Below are positions 10,383 to 22,303 of a stretch of DNA of 64,000 bases, piece by piece; within the stretch, counting starts at the first letter, position 1, and every line of letters starts with the position of its first letter. Under the pieces are notes generated by a model, which saw nothing but the letters and a program-made list of their open reading frames with translations, had not been told where the DNA came from and did not search any database. The position numbers and the translations under genes were made by a program. Source of the stretch: Cutibacterium porci (GTDB lineage: Bacteria; Actinomycetota; Actinomycetes; Propionibacteriales; Propionibacteriaceae); the NCBI RefSeq assembly GCF_009696315.1, contig NZ_VUMG01000002.1, forward strand, positions 674,562 through 738,561, written 5' to 3'.

Positions 10383-10811
10383 TCACTGTTCGGAAAAGAC
10401 CTCCTCATTCATATCGGCGAAGGCCTCCTCCTGGGCTTCGGAGTACTTCTCCCACTCAGCGGCATCCCACACTTCAACTCGGGTAATCGCGCCCACCACG
10501 ACGATCTCTTTGTTGAGACCGGCGTAGCGCCTCAACATCGGCGGGATCATGACCCGCCCCTGCTTGTCGGGAGCAGTGTCGCTAGCTCCGGCTGCCAACA
10601 TGCGCTGGTAGTCGCGAACCTTCTTGACGCTCACTGATCCTTTGGCGATTTCCCGGGTCATGTCCACGAAGGTTTCGGTCGGGTAGATCGCCAGACACCT
10701 GTCCTGGCCTCTGGTGATGACCAACCCGTCGTCCAATTCGTCGCGGAACTTTGCCGGTAGGAAGAAGCGACCCTTGTCGTCGAGCTTGGGAGTGTGCGTA
10801 CCCAGGAACAC
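10383..10811 (-). CDS. mraZ: Transcriptional regulator and division-cluster protein MraZ
   Basis: DNA-binding regulator of the dcw cluster and first gene of the operon. The protein has two AbrB-like swapped-hairpin repeats; the first opens with FLGTHTPKLDDKGRFFLPAKF and the second contains DKQGRVMIPP. About 142 residues from the GTG at 10811, which follows an ideal ribosome-binding site, AAGGAGGTG. The longer frame starting upstream would include the operator region, so it was rejected. Multiple GTGGAG boxes upstream fit autoregulation as established in other bacteria. Confidence 0.95.
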   Translation of the reverse strand: MFLGTHTPKLDDKGRFFLPAKFRDELDDGLVITRGQDRCLAIYPTETFVDMTREIAKGSVSVKKVRDYQRMLAAGASDTAPDKQGRVMIPPMLRRYAGLNKEIVVVGAITRVEVWDAAEWEKYSEAQEEAFADMNEEVFSEQ

Positions 10812-10846
10812 CGGGCACCTCCTTGCTCCACGATCGAGGTCATCTC

Positions 10847-10882
10847 CTCCACTTGCCTCCACCATACTCCACAACGCTCCAC
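10847..10882 (-). promoter_or_regulatory. Predicted MraZ operator: four GTGGAG boxes at 10-base period
   Basis: On the minus strand GTGGAG occurs at 10847-10852, 10857-10862, 10867-10872 and 10877-10882, exactly 10 bases apart. Further copies lie at 10826-10831 and 10917-10922. MraZ is known in other bacteria to bind tandem TGGG-type repeats with about one-helical-turn spacing upstream of its own gene, so these boxes are the likely operator. The first box lies about 36 bases upstream of the mraZ start codon. Confidence 0.82.
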
Positions 10883-11089
10883 CCCGTCACCTTCCTCATC
10901 CTCCCTCACCACTTCTCTCCACCCGCACCGCGTCATGACGCCACCAATGGCACAAAGATTGCCGATATATGACGCGAGCAGATCGCTATGCCCTGTTTCG
11001 CACCTGCACGCCACCGATGGACATTTCAGCGTCATCAGGCCCGGATACCATGGGCTGCGGTCACTGCCGCGCACGCCAGGAGGATTCTG

Positions 11090-12124
11090 TTGAGCCACCA
11101 CGAACCACGGCTGGTTATGCCAGCGCACGCCCAGCCTCGTGACGACATCGAGCCGCACGCAGTCTCAATTGATGACGTCGTGGCAACCACGAATGCGATC
11201 CGATCGACCGTCGCGGGTGCAATTGAGGGCAAGAACGAACGCATTGACACAGCACTCGTCGTCCTTCTCGCCCAGGGGCATCTGCTAGTGGAAGACGTTC
11301 CTGGCGTGGGGAAGACAGCACTCGTTCGAGCGCTAGGGCGCGCCATCGACTGCACCGTCCACCGCATTCAGTTCACACCGGACCTACTTCCCTCAGACAT
11401 CACCGGTGTGAGCATCTATGACCAAGAAAAGCGGGCATTCATTTTTAAACCAGGCGGGATTTTCGCCAACATTGTGGTGGGCGACGAGATTAACCGCGCC
11501 TCTCCTAAAACCCAATCAGCCCTACTCGAAGCTATGGGAGAGCGCCAGGTCTCAGCGGACGGCCAGACTCACCCGCTCGAAGCCCCGTTCATGGTGGTTG
11601 CCACCCAGAACCCCATCGAAATGGAGGGCACGTACCGCCTGCCAGAGGCACAGCGTGACCGTTTCATGGCTCGTATCACGATGGGTTACCCGGCGCGATC
11701 GGCAGAGCTCGCTATGCTCGAACACCACAGCGCCGCATCACCTCTTGATGAGATCATGCCGGTGACCGACGCTCAGACAATCCGAGCCATCATCTCGACC
11801 GTACGTGGGGTACATGTTTCCACTGCGATTGCCGAGTACGTCCTCGATATCATCAGCGCCACTCGATCGCACCAGAGCATTCGGTTAGGTGCGTCTCCCC
11901 GCGCAACCCTCCACTTGGTTCGCGCTTGCCGGGCCCGCGCTGCCATGAGCGGACGCGATTACGTCATTCCCGATGACGTCCAAGCTCTGGCTGTCCCTAT
12001 CCTGGCTCACCGACTGATCTTTTCGGGACGCAGTGGAGTCCCCAGTCACGAGACTGCTCACGCGGCTGAATCGGTCATCGAGTCGATTCTGCGCCAGACT
12101 CCCCTGCCTGAGCGGGGCCGATGA
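11090..12124 (+). CDS. MoxR family AAA+ ATPase
   Basis: Cytoplasmic chaperone-like AAA+ ATPase, often paired with DUF58 proteins. Walker A is EDVPGVGKTALV near residue 65. Walker B is GDEINRASPKTQ, with sensor motif VATQNPIE. About 344 residues from a TTG at 11090 that follows a perfect AGGAGG at 11078-11083. The ATG at 11117 is an alternative; a still longer frame has no conserved residues. Its stop overlaps the next gene as ATGA. The trio with DUF58 and transglutaminase genes is common in actinobacteria; the substrate is unknown. Confidence 0.92.
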   Translation: MSHHEPRLVMPAHAQPRDDIEPHAVSIDDVVATTNAIRSTVAGAIEGKNERIDTALVVLLAQGHLLVEDVPGVGKTALVRALGRAIDCTVHRIQFTPDLLPSDITGVSIYDQEKRAFIFKPGGIFANIVVGDEINRASPKTQSALLEAMGERQVSADGQTHPLEAPFMVVATQNPIEMEGTYRLPEAQRDRFMARITMGYPARSAELAMLEHHSAASPLDEIMPVTDAQTIRAIISTVRGVHVSTAIAEYVLDIISATRSHQSIRLGASPRATLHLVRACRARAAMSGRDYVIPDDVQALAVPILAHRLIFSGRSGVPSHETAHAAESVIESILRQTPLPERGR

Positions 12125-13347
12125 GCACCGCCGCAACGTCCAGCGTTACTGTCCGCCGGGGACTACTCACGTCACGAGGACGCGCGGTCGGGATCGTCGG
12201 GATCATGCTTGTGACCATCGGCCTCAGCATCGATCAGCGCAGCCTGGCGAGAATCGGGATTCTCCTCGTTTTATTGCCGTTACTAGCCATGGTTGTCGTG
12301 GCATGGCTACGACCACGCGTACACATCACTCGGGATCCCGTCGCCATCCGGATGCCGTTGGGCAGTCAGACCTGTGACGTGGTCACGGTGGAGCGTCGTG
12401 GCGGACTCCCGCTCGGAGCAGCCCAGTTCACCGACACCATCCCATCGTCGCTAGGCCAACCACAATGGTCGGCTGCCACTATCCAGACTCCACTCATACC
12501 TACGACCCGTGGTCGATTCGCCATCGGCCCAGTCGTCATGCGCACCGTCGACCCATTTGGTATGGCCTGTCGTCATTCCAATCTCGGTCATGTTGCCGAG
12601 GTGGTCGTCACGCCGCGAATCGTCGATCTTGGCGCATCCGACGAGCTCGGCAGCCCGGGATTCGACACCCGGCTCTCGGCCACCGACGCTGGACGACGTG
12701 GTGCCGACGACGCCATGGTGCGAGATTGGCACACCGGAGACTCGGTACGACGCATTCACTGGCGCTCCACCGCTCACCGCGGTGAACTCATGGTCCGACG
12801 CGAAGAACAGGCGTGGAATCCATCCGTCGTCATGGTGTTGGATTCTCGGGCTCAGCGTCATGCCGGTACTGGCCCCGACGCGTCCTTCGAGTGGGCAGTT
12901 AGCGCAGTGGCATCTATCGCGACACGTCTGACGTCCGCCGGGTATACCACCCAGGTGTGTGATTCCGCTGGCCTACTCGAGGGCGATCTTCTTGACTCCC
13001 TCATCGACGAGCCACTTCGCCCCGAGACCACGCTTACGAAAGCCGTGAAATCATGCCAAGGTATCGACGGCCCCGCTATCGCCATCCTCGGCCGGTTAGA
13101 GACGGCGGATATTGATCCGCTGATGGACTTACGACGAGATCGGGTCGCTGGTCTCGCCCTAGTCTTGGATCCCGACACGTTCACAGCTCGACGGTTTCGC
13201 GGCCCCCTTAAGCAGGCCGACGAGCACACGCATGCCGTCGCGCAACTAGCTGACGCTGGATGGACGGTTGTTCCCGTCAAATCCCATACCGCGATTGATT
13301 CGGCATGGCAAAACTTGCTACAGACCGCAAGGATGGCAACTCTATGA
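12121..13347 (+). CDS. DUF58 domain-containing membrane protein
   Basis: A 408-residue protein with two N-terminal hydrophobic segments (about residues 20-65), a beta-rich middle region and a C-terminal DUF58 domain carrying the signature IHWRSTAHRGELMVRREE near residue 220. Such proteins are encoded beside MoxR ATPases and have a von Willebrand A-like fold. The molecular role is not established. Overlap with both neighbours (ATGA at each end) indicates a translationally coupled operon. Confidence 0.9.
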   Translation: MSTAATSSVTVRRGLLTSRGRAVGIVGIMLVTIGLSIDQRSLARIGILLVLLPLLAMVVVAWLRPRVHITRDPVAIRMPLGSQTCDVVTVERRGGLPLGAAQFTDTIPSSLGQPQWSAATIQTPLIPTTRGRFAIGPVVMRTVDPFGMACRHSNLGHVAEVVVTPRIVDLGASDELGSPGFDTRLSATDAGRRGADDAMVRDWHTGDSVRRIHWRSTAHRGELMVRREEQAWNPSVVMVLDSRAQRHAGTGPDASFEWAVSAVASIATRLTSAGYTTQVCDSAGLLEGDLLDSLIDEPLRPETTLTKAVKSCQGIDGPAIAILGRLETADIDPLMDLRRDRVAGLALVLDPDTFTARRFRGPLKQADEHTHAVAQLADAGWTVVPVKSHTAIDSAWQNLLQTARMATL

Positions 13348-15542
13348 CACGCCCTCATCGCGCCACTCAGTCGCCATCCCAACAGCCCGGTTCTCTCGAC
13401 GTGGCTAAGGACTCATCTGCGCACGTCACGATTCACATCGCGGTAGCGCTGGCCATGATCTTGGCTGTCTTCTCGATCGCAAGGCTCACCACCGACCCGT
13501 TCTACTGGATCGGTCCGGCTGCCATCGCTGTGTTCCTTGAGACCATCGGCCTGGTGTGTCGGCGCCATCACTGGGATCACGCCGAGGTACAGGGCATACA
13601 AGCCATCCTCGTCGTCATTGTCGCTGCTGCAGCGGGAGGCGTCAGCGCATCGGGTTCCCCCGGCATGTTCCCCATAAATGTCTTGCATCTATACCGTGAC
13701 ACCATCACCGTGATCCAGACGACCACCGGGCCTCTACCCCCGTCAATCGGAGTGATCTGGCTGGCAACAACCGTTGTCGGCATTCTGACCGTCCTGACAG
13801 ACCTACTGACCATTACCCTCGAGAGGCCCGGATGGTCTCTCGCTCCGCTGCTAGCTATCCATCTAGTCGCTGTGCTCGCCGCCACAGACGGCACCCCCTG
13901 GTGGAGCTTCGCCCTGATCGCGGCTGGCTGGCTCATCATCCTCACCGTCGATCATGCGCTTAGCGGAGGTGGCCCACTGGCGTGGTTAACGGCAGCCATA
14001 CTCACCGTTATTGTCATCGCGCTGGCAACAATCCTGGCCACAATCGCGCCTGTCTGGGGCCATATTGATCTATCTCGCCCTGGGGCCAACCCATCGGCCC
14101 CAGTCCGGATGAGTGATCCCACGATTGATTTGCGTCGAAATCTCCACAACACGTCGACCGCATCCATCATCAGCTACACCACTAACGCCCCAGACGGTGA
14201 ATACCTACGCACGACGTCTCTGCCGAAGATGACTGACCGAGGATGGGGCCTCATCCCAGTCGACCTGCAACGGACCGCCCCTGGGACGGTACCGGGATTA
14301 TCCGGCCCGTCGCGCAGTCACACCGTCGACGTCAGCATCACCAAATTCTCTTCACAATATTTGCCTGCTCCGTATGGGCCAATTGCTGCCGACGTCGACC
14401 AAACCTGGGCGTGGGATCCGCAGAGTCTCACAATTGTCTCGACCTCCGCCGATCACAACCGTGCGACAACTGATATGCAGTACACCATCTCAGTTCAAGC
14501 GCCCGATCCTGATCCGGCCACCTTCGATAACGCCATAGTCGGCACCCCAGATAACGCGGTATACACCGAGGCACCTGCCACAATTCCATCTGACATTAGA
14601 GAATTAACTCACCGAATTACCGAAGGAAAATCGGCTCCGGTAGCCAAGGCCATCGCGATCCAGAATTGGCTTCGCGACAGTGCTCGATTCCGCTACGACA
14701 TCAATGCCCCCGAAGGCGACGGCTACCAGGTGCTGGAAAACTTCCTGCTGCGCACCCGCCGTGGTTATTGCATCCACTTCGCGGCATCAATGGCACTTAT
14801 GGCACGACTTGAGGGGATTCCATCACGAGTCTCTGTCGGCTTCCTTCCCGGCACCCGCGACGGAAACACCTGGAAAGTCAGCGCCCGCCAGATGCACGCT
14901 TGGCCCGAACTGTACTTCCAAGACTACGGCTGGGTCCGGTTTGAGCCGACAGCTGCAGTGGCACCAGCACCAGCCTGGACCACCAAAGGAACCGCCACTC
15001 ATTCTACCTCCCCCACCCCCGAGTCATCGCCAACGTCTTCGGCACCGACCCCCGCGTCAGCTTCGCCTGAACCGTCACGTGCTCAAACCCCGACGCCCAC
15101 CACTCGCCCAGTGCCTATTGACAACGCCAGTCATGACAACTCCATCTGGGCACCTCTCGTTGCAGTCCTCGCCATTCTCGTCGTTCTCACGCTGCCCATG
15201 CTCATTCGCATCCTCATCGCACGACGCCGAATGACTAGCGGCTCGATTGCCGGCATGTGGCGGGAAGTCCACGACCTGTGGATCGACCACGGTCTGGCCT
15301 GGCCCGATGGCACCCCGCGTCATCTGGCCGATGCCCTGGCCACCGACATGGATCCGACGACCGCCGCTGCCATTACGAAACTCGCCTTGGGCGAAGAGCG
15401 CGACCGCTGGTCAGGTAGGGATGGTTCCTACGACACCATGATCGACGACCTACATACAGTCAGGGAATGGCTGGCACACGCACATACCCCCCGACCGCAC
15501 TGGTTAGCGAGGTGGATGCCAACATCGCTTATCAAGAGATGA
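13344..15542 (+). CDS. Transglutaminase-like membrane protein (TgpA family)
   Basis: About 732 residues. The N-terminal third contains five or six membrane helices, then comes an extracytoplasmic region with a transglutaminase-like core: Cys in RRGYCIHFA near residue 476, His in ARQMHAWPEL near 517, and Asp in FQDYGW near 527, giving a plausible Cys-His-Asp triad. After it come a proline/serine/threonine linker, one more helix near residue 610 and a DUF4129-like cytoplasmic tail. The ATG at 13344 overlaps the DUF58 stop (ATGA). Proteins of this kind occur with MoxR and DUF58 partners; the substrate is unknown. Confidence 0.88.
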   Translation: MTRPHRATQSPSQQPGSLDVAKDSSAHVTIHIAVALAMILAVFSIARLTTDPFYWIGPAAIAVFLETIGLVCRRHHWDHAEVQGIQAILVVIVAAAAGGVSASGSPGMFPINVLHLYRDTITVIQTTTGPLPPSIGVIWLATTVVGILTVLTDLLTITLERPGWSLAPLLAIHLVAVLAATDGTPWWSFALIAAGWLIILTVDHALSGGGPLAWLTAAILTVIVIALATILATIAPVWGHIDLSRPGANPSAPVRMSDPTIDLRRNLHNTSTASIISYTTNAPDGEYLRTTSLPKMTDRGWGLIPVDLQRTAPGTVPGLSGPSRSHTVDVSITKFSSQYLPAPYGPIAADVDQTWAWDPQSLTIVSTSADHNRATTDMQYTISVQAPDPDPATFDNAIVGTPDNAVYTEAPATIPSDIRELTHRITEGKSAPVAKAIAIQNWLRDSARFRYDINAPEGDGYQVLENFLLRTRRGYCIHFAASMALMARLEGIPSRVSVGFLPGTRDGNTWKVSARQMHAWPELYFQDYGWVRFEPTAAVAPAPAWTTKGTATHSTSPTPESSPTSSAPTPASASPEPSRAQTPTPTTRPVPIDNASHDNSIWAPLVAVLAILVVLTLPMLIRILIARRRMTSGSIAGMWREVHDLWIDHGLAWPDGTPRHLADALATDMDPTTAAAITKLALGEERDRWSGRDGSYDTMIDDLHTVREWLAHAHTPRPHWLARWMPTSLIKR

Positions 15543-15551
15543 GGCCTCATC
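15538..15551. repeat. Perfect palindrome spanning two convergent stop codons
   Basis: GATGAGGCCTCATC is self-complementary. It contains the TGA stop of the transglutaminase gene on the plus strand (15540-15542) and, in mirror position, the TGA of the DUF3040 gene on the minus strand. The genes are only 4 bases apart and no other terminator hairpin lies between them. Confidence 0.7.
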
Positions 15552-15969
15552 GCGACTGACGTCGACGCCAACGCTCCTCCATCCGAGCCGTAAAAGACTC
15601 AGGATTGAGCTCGCGCTGCCTCACCCCGTTACGACGCAGCATCGCGCCCTCACCAGGCATCGACAGCAATACCCCCACCGCGACGACCATAATGGCGAAC
15701 CCGACAACGCCAAGAACTCCGCTGTGAAGGACTGCCCCACCAATGACACCGGCCAGGCCCAGCAGCACCATCACCGATCCGATGAGAATCTGACGGCGCC
15801 GGGCCCGGCGATGACGCAGGCGCCGCTGCTCCAACGCGTTGTCACCGGTGTGAGAACGACGAGTCGCAGAAGCACGACGGGAGAAGGATCGGGCAAAGTC
15901 GGGATCGTCGGCAGACAGCGCCTCCTCAAGCTCGGCGAGCCGCCGCTGCTCCTCAGCTGACAAGGGCAT
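15547..15969 (-). CDS. DUF3040 domain-containing protein
   Basis: A 140-residue actinobacterial protein. The N-terminus MPLSAEEQRRLAELEEAL is the DUF3040 signature. A basic stretch precedes two membrane segments at about residues 65-105 (ILIGSVMVLLGLAGVIGG and VLGVVGFAIMVVAVGVLL). Such genes often lie next to the mraZ/dcw region in actinobacteria. Function is unknown. It converges on the transglutaminase gene. Confidence 0.88.
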   Translation of the reverse strand: MPLSAEEQRRLAELEEALSADDPDFARSFSRRASATRRSHTGDNALEQRRLRHRRARRRQILIGSVMVLLGLAGVIGGAVLHSGVLGVVGFAIMVVAVGVLLSMPGEGAMLRRNGVRQRELNPESFTARMEERWRRRQSR

Positions 15970-15971
15970 CT

Positions 15972-16017
15972 CGAACTCCTACCTGACCTGCGTCGGAGTT
16001 CGCGACAATGAACTCCG
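15972..16017. promoter_or_regulatory. Repeated GAACTCC elements in the DUF3040/gcvT intergenic region
   Basis: CGAACTCC (15972-15979) and GGAGTTCG (15995-16002) form a perfect 8-base inverted repeat, and GAACTCCG recurs at 16010-16017. The region separates two divergent genes and may be a dimeric repressor site for either promoter. It is not a recognisable riboswitch. Whether a protein binds is inference. Confidence 0.35.
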
Positions 16018-16095
16018 TTGTACGTCAATAAGTCTACGTCCTCAGTTCTCGCTACAGGCAAGCAGACGGTCCCTCGTCATGCCATACTTCGAGGC

Positions 16096-17211
16096 ATGAC
16101 CACGCTTCGACGTACACCATTGGCGGCAGTACACGAAAGCCTCGGAGCATCGTTCACCGATTTCGCGGGCTGGAATATGCCCGTGCGGTACTCCTCCGAT
16201 CTGGCTGAACACCACGCCGTCCGCAACAATGCCGGCATCTTCGACCTATCCCACATGGGCGAGATCAGGATCTCTGGCCCTGATGCTGGGGCTGCCCTCG
16301 ATTACGCATTGGCCGGCAAACTTTCCGCTGTAGCGGAAGGTCGCGCGAAGTATTCCCTCCTACTTACCGACGAAGGAGGCGTCGTTGATGACCTCGTGAC
16401 GTACCACCTGCCCGACGGTGATTACCTCGTCGTTGCCAATGCTGCCAATGCCGAGACTGATTTGGCGGAATTCACCAGGCGCTGCGCGCAGTTCGACGTC
16501 ACCGTCACCGATGAATCCGCTCAGACCGCCCTCGTTGCTGTACAAGGCCCCAAAGCTGTCGAGATCGTGTTGGCAGCCCTCCACAAGGGCGATACCACCC
16601 TCGACATCGACGAGGTCCGCGACGTCAAGTACTACCGCTGCCTTACCGGAGAACTGAATGGTTTCCCCGTGCTCGTCGCTCGCACCGGATACACCGGCGA
16701 AGACGGCTACGAGCTGTATGTGCCGGCCGAGGCTGCCGAGGACCTGTGGCAGCTCCTCACGGTCGCAGGTGGCGACAACCTCACGCCGTGCGGCCTTGCC
16801 TGCCGCGACACCCTGCGTCTGGAAGCAGGAATGCCCCTGTACGGAAACGAGTTGGGAACCGACATCCATCCTTCTCAGGCTGGGCTTGGACGAGTTGTCA
16901 ACTTCAAGAAAGAAGGCGACTTCGTCGGACGATCCGCCCTCGAGAATCGCGATGGCACCACCGATCGGGTGCTCGTCGGACTGGCCGGTCAGGGACGCCG
17001 GGCTGGACGTGCGGGGTATTCCGTCCTCAACAAGGGCACAACCGTCGGAGCTATCACCTCCGGCATCCTCTCCCCAACTCTGGGCCATCCCATCGCTATG
17101 GCCTTCGTTGATCCCGACGTCGCCGAGATTGGCACATCTCTTAGTGTTGATGTGCGAGGCAAAGCCCTCGACGTCACCGTGGTTGAATTGCCCTTCTACA
17201 AGCGAGCCTGA
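16096..17211 (+). CDS. gcvT: Glycine cleavage system T protein (aminomethyltransferase)
   Basis: Transfers the methylene group from the aminomethyl-lipoyl arm of GcvH to tetrahydrofolate, releasing ammonia. About 371 residues. Typical segments include FDLSHMGEI near residue 50, RTGYTGEDGYELY near 195, and the C-terminal IGTSLSVDVRG. The start is the ATG at 16096 (MTTLRRTPL) after GAGG; a longer frame begins upstream in the repeat region without conserved residues. First gene of a gcvT-gcvH-gcvP operon. The L protein and lipoylation enzymes are not in this window. Confidence 0.95.
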   Translation: MTTLRRTPLAAVHESLGASFTDFAGWNMPVRYSSDLAEHHAVRNNAGIFDLSHMGEIRISGPDAGAALDYALAGKLSAVAEGRAKYSLLLTDEGGVVDDLVTYHLPDGDYLVVANAANAETDLAEFTRRCAQFDVTVTDESAQTALVAVQGPKAVEIVLAALHKGDTTLDIDEVRDVKYYRCLTGELNGFPVLVARTGYTGEDGYELYVPAEAAEDLWQLLTVAGGDNLTPCGLACRDTLRLEAGMPLYGNELGTDIHPSQAGLGRVVNFKKEGDFVGRSALENRDGTTDRVLVGLAGQGRRAGRAGYSVLNKGTTVGAITSGILSPTLGHPIAMAFVDPDVAEIGTSLSVDVRGKALDVTVVELPFYKRA

Positions 17212-17245
17212 CCCCAATCCCCACCCCAGACATCTAGGAGCAGAC

Positions 17246-17613
17246 ATGGAACTGTCCGATCTCAAGTACTCCACCGAACATGAGTGGGTCGCTATTGACG
17301 GCGACACCGTAACCGTAGGCATCACTGACTACGCCGCAGAAGCTCTGGGAGACGTCGTTTTCGTCGACGTCCCCGAAGCCGGCAGCGAAGTGTCCGCAGG
17401 ATCGGCTATCGGCGAGGTGGAATCGACGAAGTCGGTCTCCGACCTTTTCAGCCCTGTAACGGGCACTGTATCTGAGGTCAACGAGGCGATTGGCGAGTCC
17501 CCCGAACTGGTCAACTCTGATCCGTTCGGACAAGGATGGTTGTTCAAAGTCTCCGGCGGTCAGCTGGCTGACGACCTCATGGACCGTGACGCCTATCTCA
17601 AGCTCACCGCTGA

Positions 17614-17617
<4 letters not shown>
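17246..17617 (+). CDS. gcvH: Glycine cleavage system H protein
   Basis: Small lipoyl carrier of 123 residues shuttling the aminomethyl group between P, T and L proteins. The lipoylation site is the lysine in VESTKSVSDL, near residue 62. It starts at the ATG at 17246 after TAGGAG and was easy to miss because a longer open frame runs through from the gcvT region. Its TGA overlaps the gcvP GTG (GTGA), so H and P proteins are translationally coupled. Confidence 0.96.
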
Positions 17618-20601
<2,984 letters not shown>

Positions 20602-20608
20602 TGCACAG

Positions 20609-20642
20609 CTGGCCGGGTCCAATTCAGATTGGACCCGGCCAG
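20609..20642. terminator. Bidirectional terminator hairpin after gcvP
   Basis: A perfect 15-base stem (20609-20623 with 20628-20642) closes a 4-base loop. It lies 7 bases after the gcvP stop and 19 bases past the stop of the converging GntR gene. No long U-tract follows on either strand, so its strength is uncertain. Confidence 0.8.
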
Positions 20643-20661
20643 TTCGGTGTCGTACGCAGAT

Positions 20662-21366
20662 CTACGCGTATGCGTGCCGCCCTGCTGTCGTGCTATGCCG
20701 CCCGAGCCCCAGAACAAGGGCTCGGGTGAACTGCTCAGCGGCGTCGGCATCATGCATAGTGATGGCGTCAAGGATGTCGCGGTGCTGCATAAGGTTTGTC
20801 CCATCATCACTCGTGAGAGTGCGGCCACCGTATTGCTCAGCGAGGTAACTCAGCAGCATTGGAACGTGGGCGACGTAGAGCGGATTGCGAGTGGCGGCCA
20901 ACAGACTCCGGTGAAAAGCGTGGTCATGATTGGCGAAGCCTGCGGGGTCATTGTTTCGGATCGCCTCAGTCATACCGGAAACAGCATCCTGTAATCCTCT
21001 GAGATCTGCGCCGTCAGCCCGTTCAGCCGCCAGCCGAGCAGCGGTGGGCTCGATGGCTATCCGCAGTTCATTGGTCCAGCTCATCTCCTGTTCACGCTTG
21101 TTGCCAGACATGTGCCAATGCACCACCTTGGGCGACAACACATCCCACTCACCAGCAGGCAAGACTGTCACGCCGACGTGCCGCCGAGAACGCACCAGAT
21201 TTAAAGATTCGAGGATCTTGACTGCTTCACGACACACTGAGCGGGACGCCGCAGATTCCTGCTCAATGTCTTCTAGACGCAATACGTCACCGGCTTGCAG
21301 GTCACCATCAACAATGCGGGCACCAAGACGACTGGCCACCGATGAAGCGAGGAATTCCTGAGGCAT
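20662..21366 (-). CDS. GntR family transcriptional regulator (FadR/FCD subfamily), copy 1
   Basis: A 234-residue regulator with an N-terminal winged helix-turn-helix (SRSVCREAVKILESLNLVRSR near residue 45) and a C-terminal FCD effector domain with the histidine-rich pocket segment FANHDHAFHRSLL. It is clearly paralogous to the regulator just upstream (21512-22216); both have 234 residues from the chosen starts and share the REAVK-LE core, the S/RAIEP-AA segment and the HxxFHR/INFH region. I chose the ATG at 21366. A gluconate/carbohydrate role is inferred from the neighbours. Confidence 0.85.
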   Translation of the reverse strand: MPQEFLASSVASRLGARIVDGDLQAGDVLRLEDIEQESAASRSVCREAVKILESLNLVRSRRHVGVTVLPAGEWDVLSPKVVHWHMSGNKREQEMSWTNELRIAIEPTAARLAAERADGADLRGLQDAVSGMTEAIRNNDPAGFANHDHAFHRSLLAATRNPLYVAHVPMLLSYLAEQYGGRTLTSDDGTNLMQHRDILDAITMHDADAAEQFTRALVLGLGRHSTTAGRHAYA

Positions 21367-21438
21367 GAGAGGAACGATAACGCATAACAACGGATACGAC
21401 CCGGCATTGTTAGGGAATACTCACTAAAGTGCATCGTC

Positions 21439-21457
21439 AGTACCGGGTAACAGTACT
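21439..21457. promoter_or_regulatory. Candidate GntR operator, AGTAC-N9-GTACT
   Basis: Perfect 5-base inverted repeat AGTAC/GTACT with a 9-base spacer, between the two GntR genes and upstream of copy 1. Its left arm reads AGTACC, which resembles the core of the GntR1/GntR2 site of Corynebacterium glutamicum as I recall it. No experimental basis here. Confidence 0.35.
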
Positions 21458-21511
21458 TTTATCAGCACTAATAGCCACCCACCGGCACTAAGTGATGTGC
21501 GTCACACTGGC

Positions 21512-22216
21512 TCACTTGACGCCATTTTGGTTGGATGAGGAACTCATAGCCTGATGCGCCTCAGTGACGATTTGTCTCATGGCGGCAGCCGCAGCGTCAG
21601 CATCGTGACCAGCCACCGCATCGGCAACACTGCGATGGAATCCGATTGCCTCCTGTTTAGGTTCAAAGGGCATGAGGTGGGTACGCCCCTCCAGGACAGC
21701 AGAAACGATCTTGACATGGGATGCCACCAACGGGTTATGGGAGGCATGGAGCAGGACGGTATGAAAGTTGATGTCCCAGCGTAGATACTCATCAAGGTCA
21801 CGGTCAGCAGCAGCCGCGATCATTCCGGTCACGGCAAGGGCCAGCGTGGTCGTCTGATGCCGAGTTGCTCGCTGAGCTGCGAGTTCAGCGGCCAACGGCT
21901 CAACCGCTGACCTCAGCTCACTAATCCAAGCGATCACTTCATCACGTCTGGGCCCAGACAAGAACCATTCAATGACTGCCGGGGAGCTGACATCCCACTC
22001 TGATTCCTCAGTAACGACAATGCCGATTCGACGCCGTGCCCTGACGATGTGGAGAGCTTCCAGAAGCTTGACAGCCTCCCTCGTGACCGACCGGGAGACG
22101 CCAAACTCTGAATCAAGTTCCTCAAGCCTCATAACGGTTCCAGGGGGAAGGGCGCCGCTCACGATTCGCGCACCGAGAACGTGGGAGACCGTGGTGGCCA
22201 TAGAGGCATCCAACAT
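21512..22216 (-). CDS. GntR family transcriptional regulator (FadR/FCD subfamily), copy 2
   Basis: A 234-residue paralogue of the neighbouring regulator: winged HTH with SRSVTREAVKLLEALHIVRARR near residue 40 and an FCD-type C-terminus (INFHTVLLHASHNPLVASH). It is transcribed divergently from the gluconate genes gntK-gntP, so it is the likely direct repressor of gluconate uptake. It starts at the ATG at 22216; an internal ATG at 22201 is possible. Confidence 0.87.
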   Translation of the reverse strand: MLDASMATTVSHVLGARIVSGALPPGTVMRLEELDSEFGVSRSVTREAVKLLEALHIVRARRRIGIVVTEESEWDVSSPAVIEWFLSGPRRDEVIAWISELRSAVEPLAAELAAQRATRHQTTTLALAVTGMIAAAADRDLDEYLRWDINFHTVLLHASHNPLVASHVKIVSAVLEGRTHLMPFEPKQEAIGFHRSVADAVAGHDADAAAAAMRQIVTEAHQAMSSSSNQNGVK

Positions 22217-22303
22217 GCCCTCAGCCTAGCGAGAGCGTCGCCTCGAACCTTGTGAAGGCCTCCGTGGCACGACACCACCCCTGAAGATATGAGTTCAAGC
22301 GTT

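Noticed and set aside
10235..10408. Longer N-terminus of RsmH reading through the inverted repeat
   Set aside because: The extension is proline/glycine-rich and mirrors the palindrome; the ATG at 10234 has a strong ribosome-binding site and gives the usual length.
15970..16095. Glycine riboswitch upstream of gcvT
   Set aside because: Only 126 bases separate the divergent genes and they contain simple inverted repeats; the conserved aptamer architecture was not recognised.
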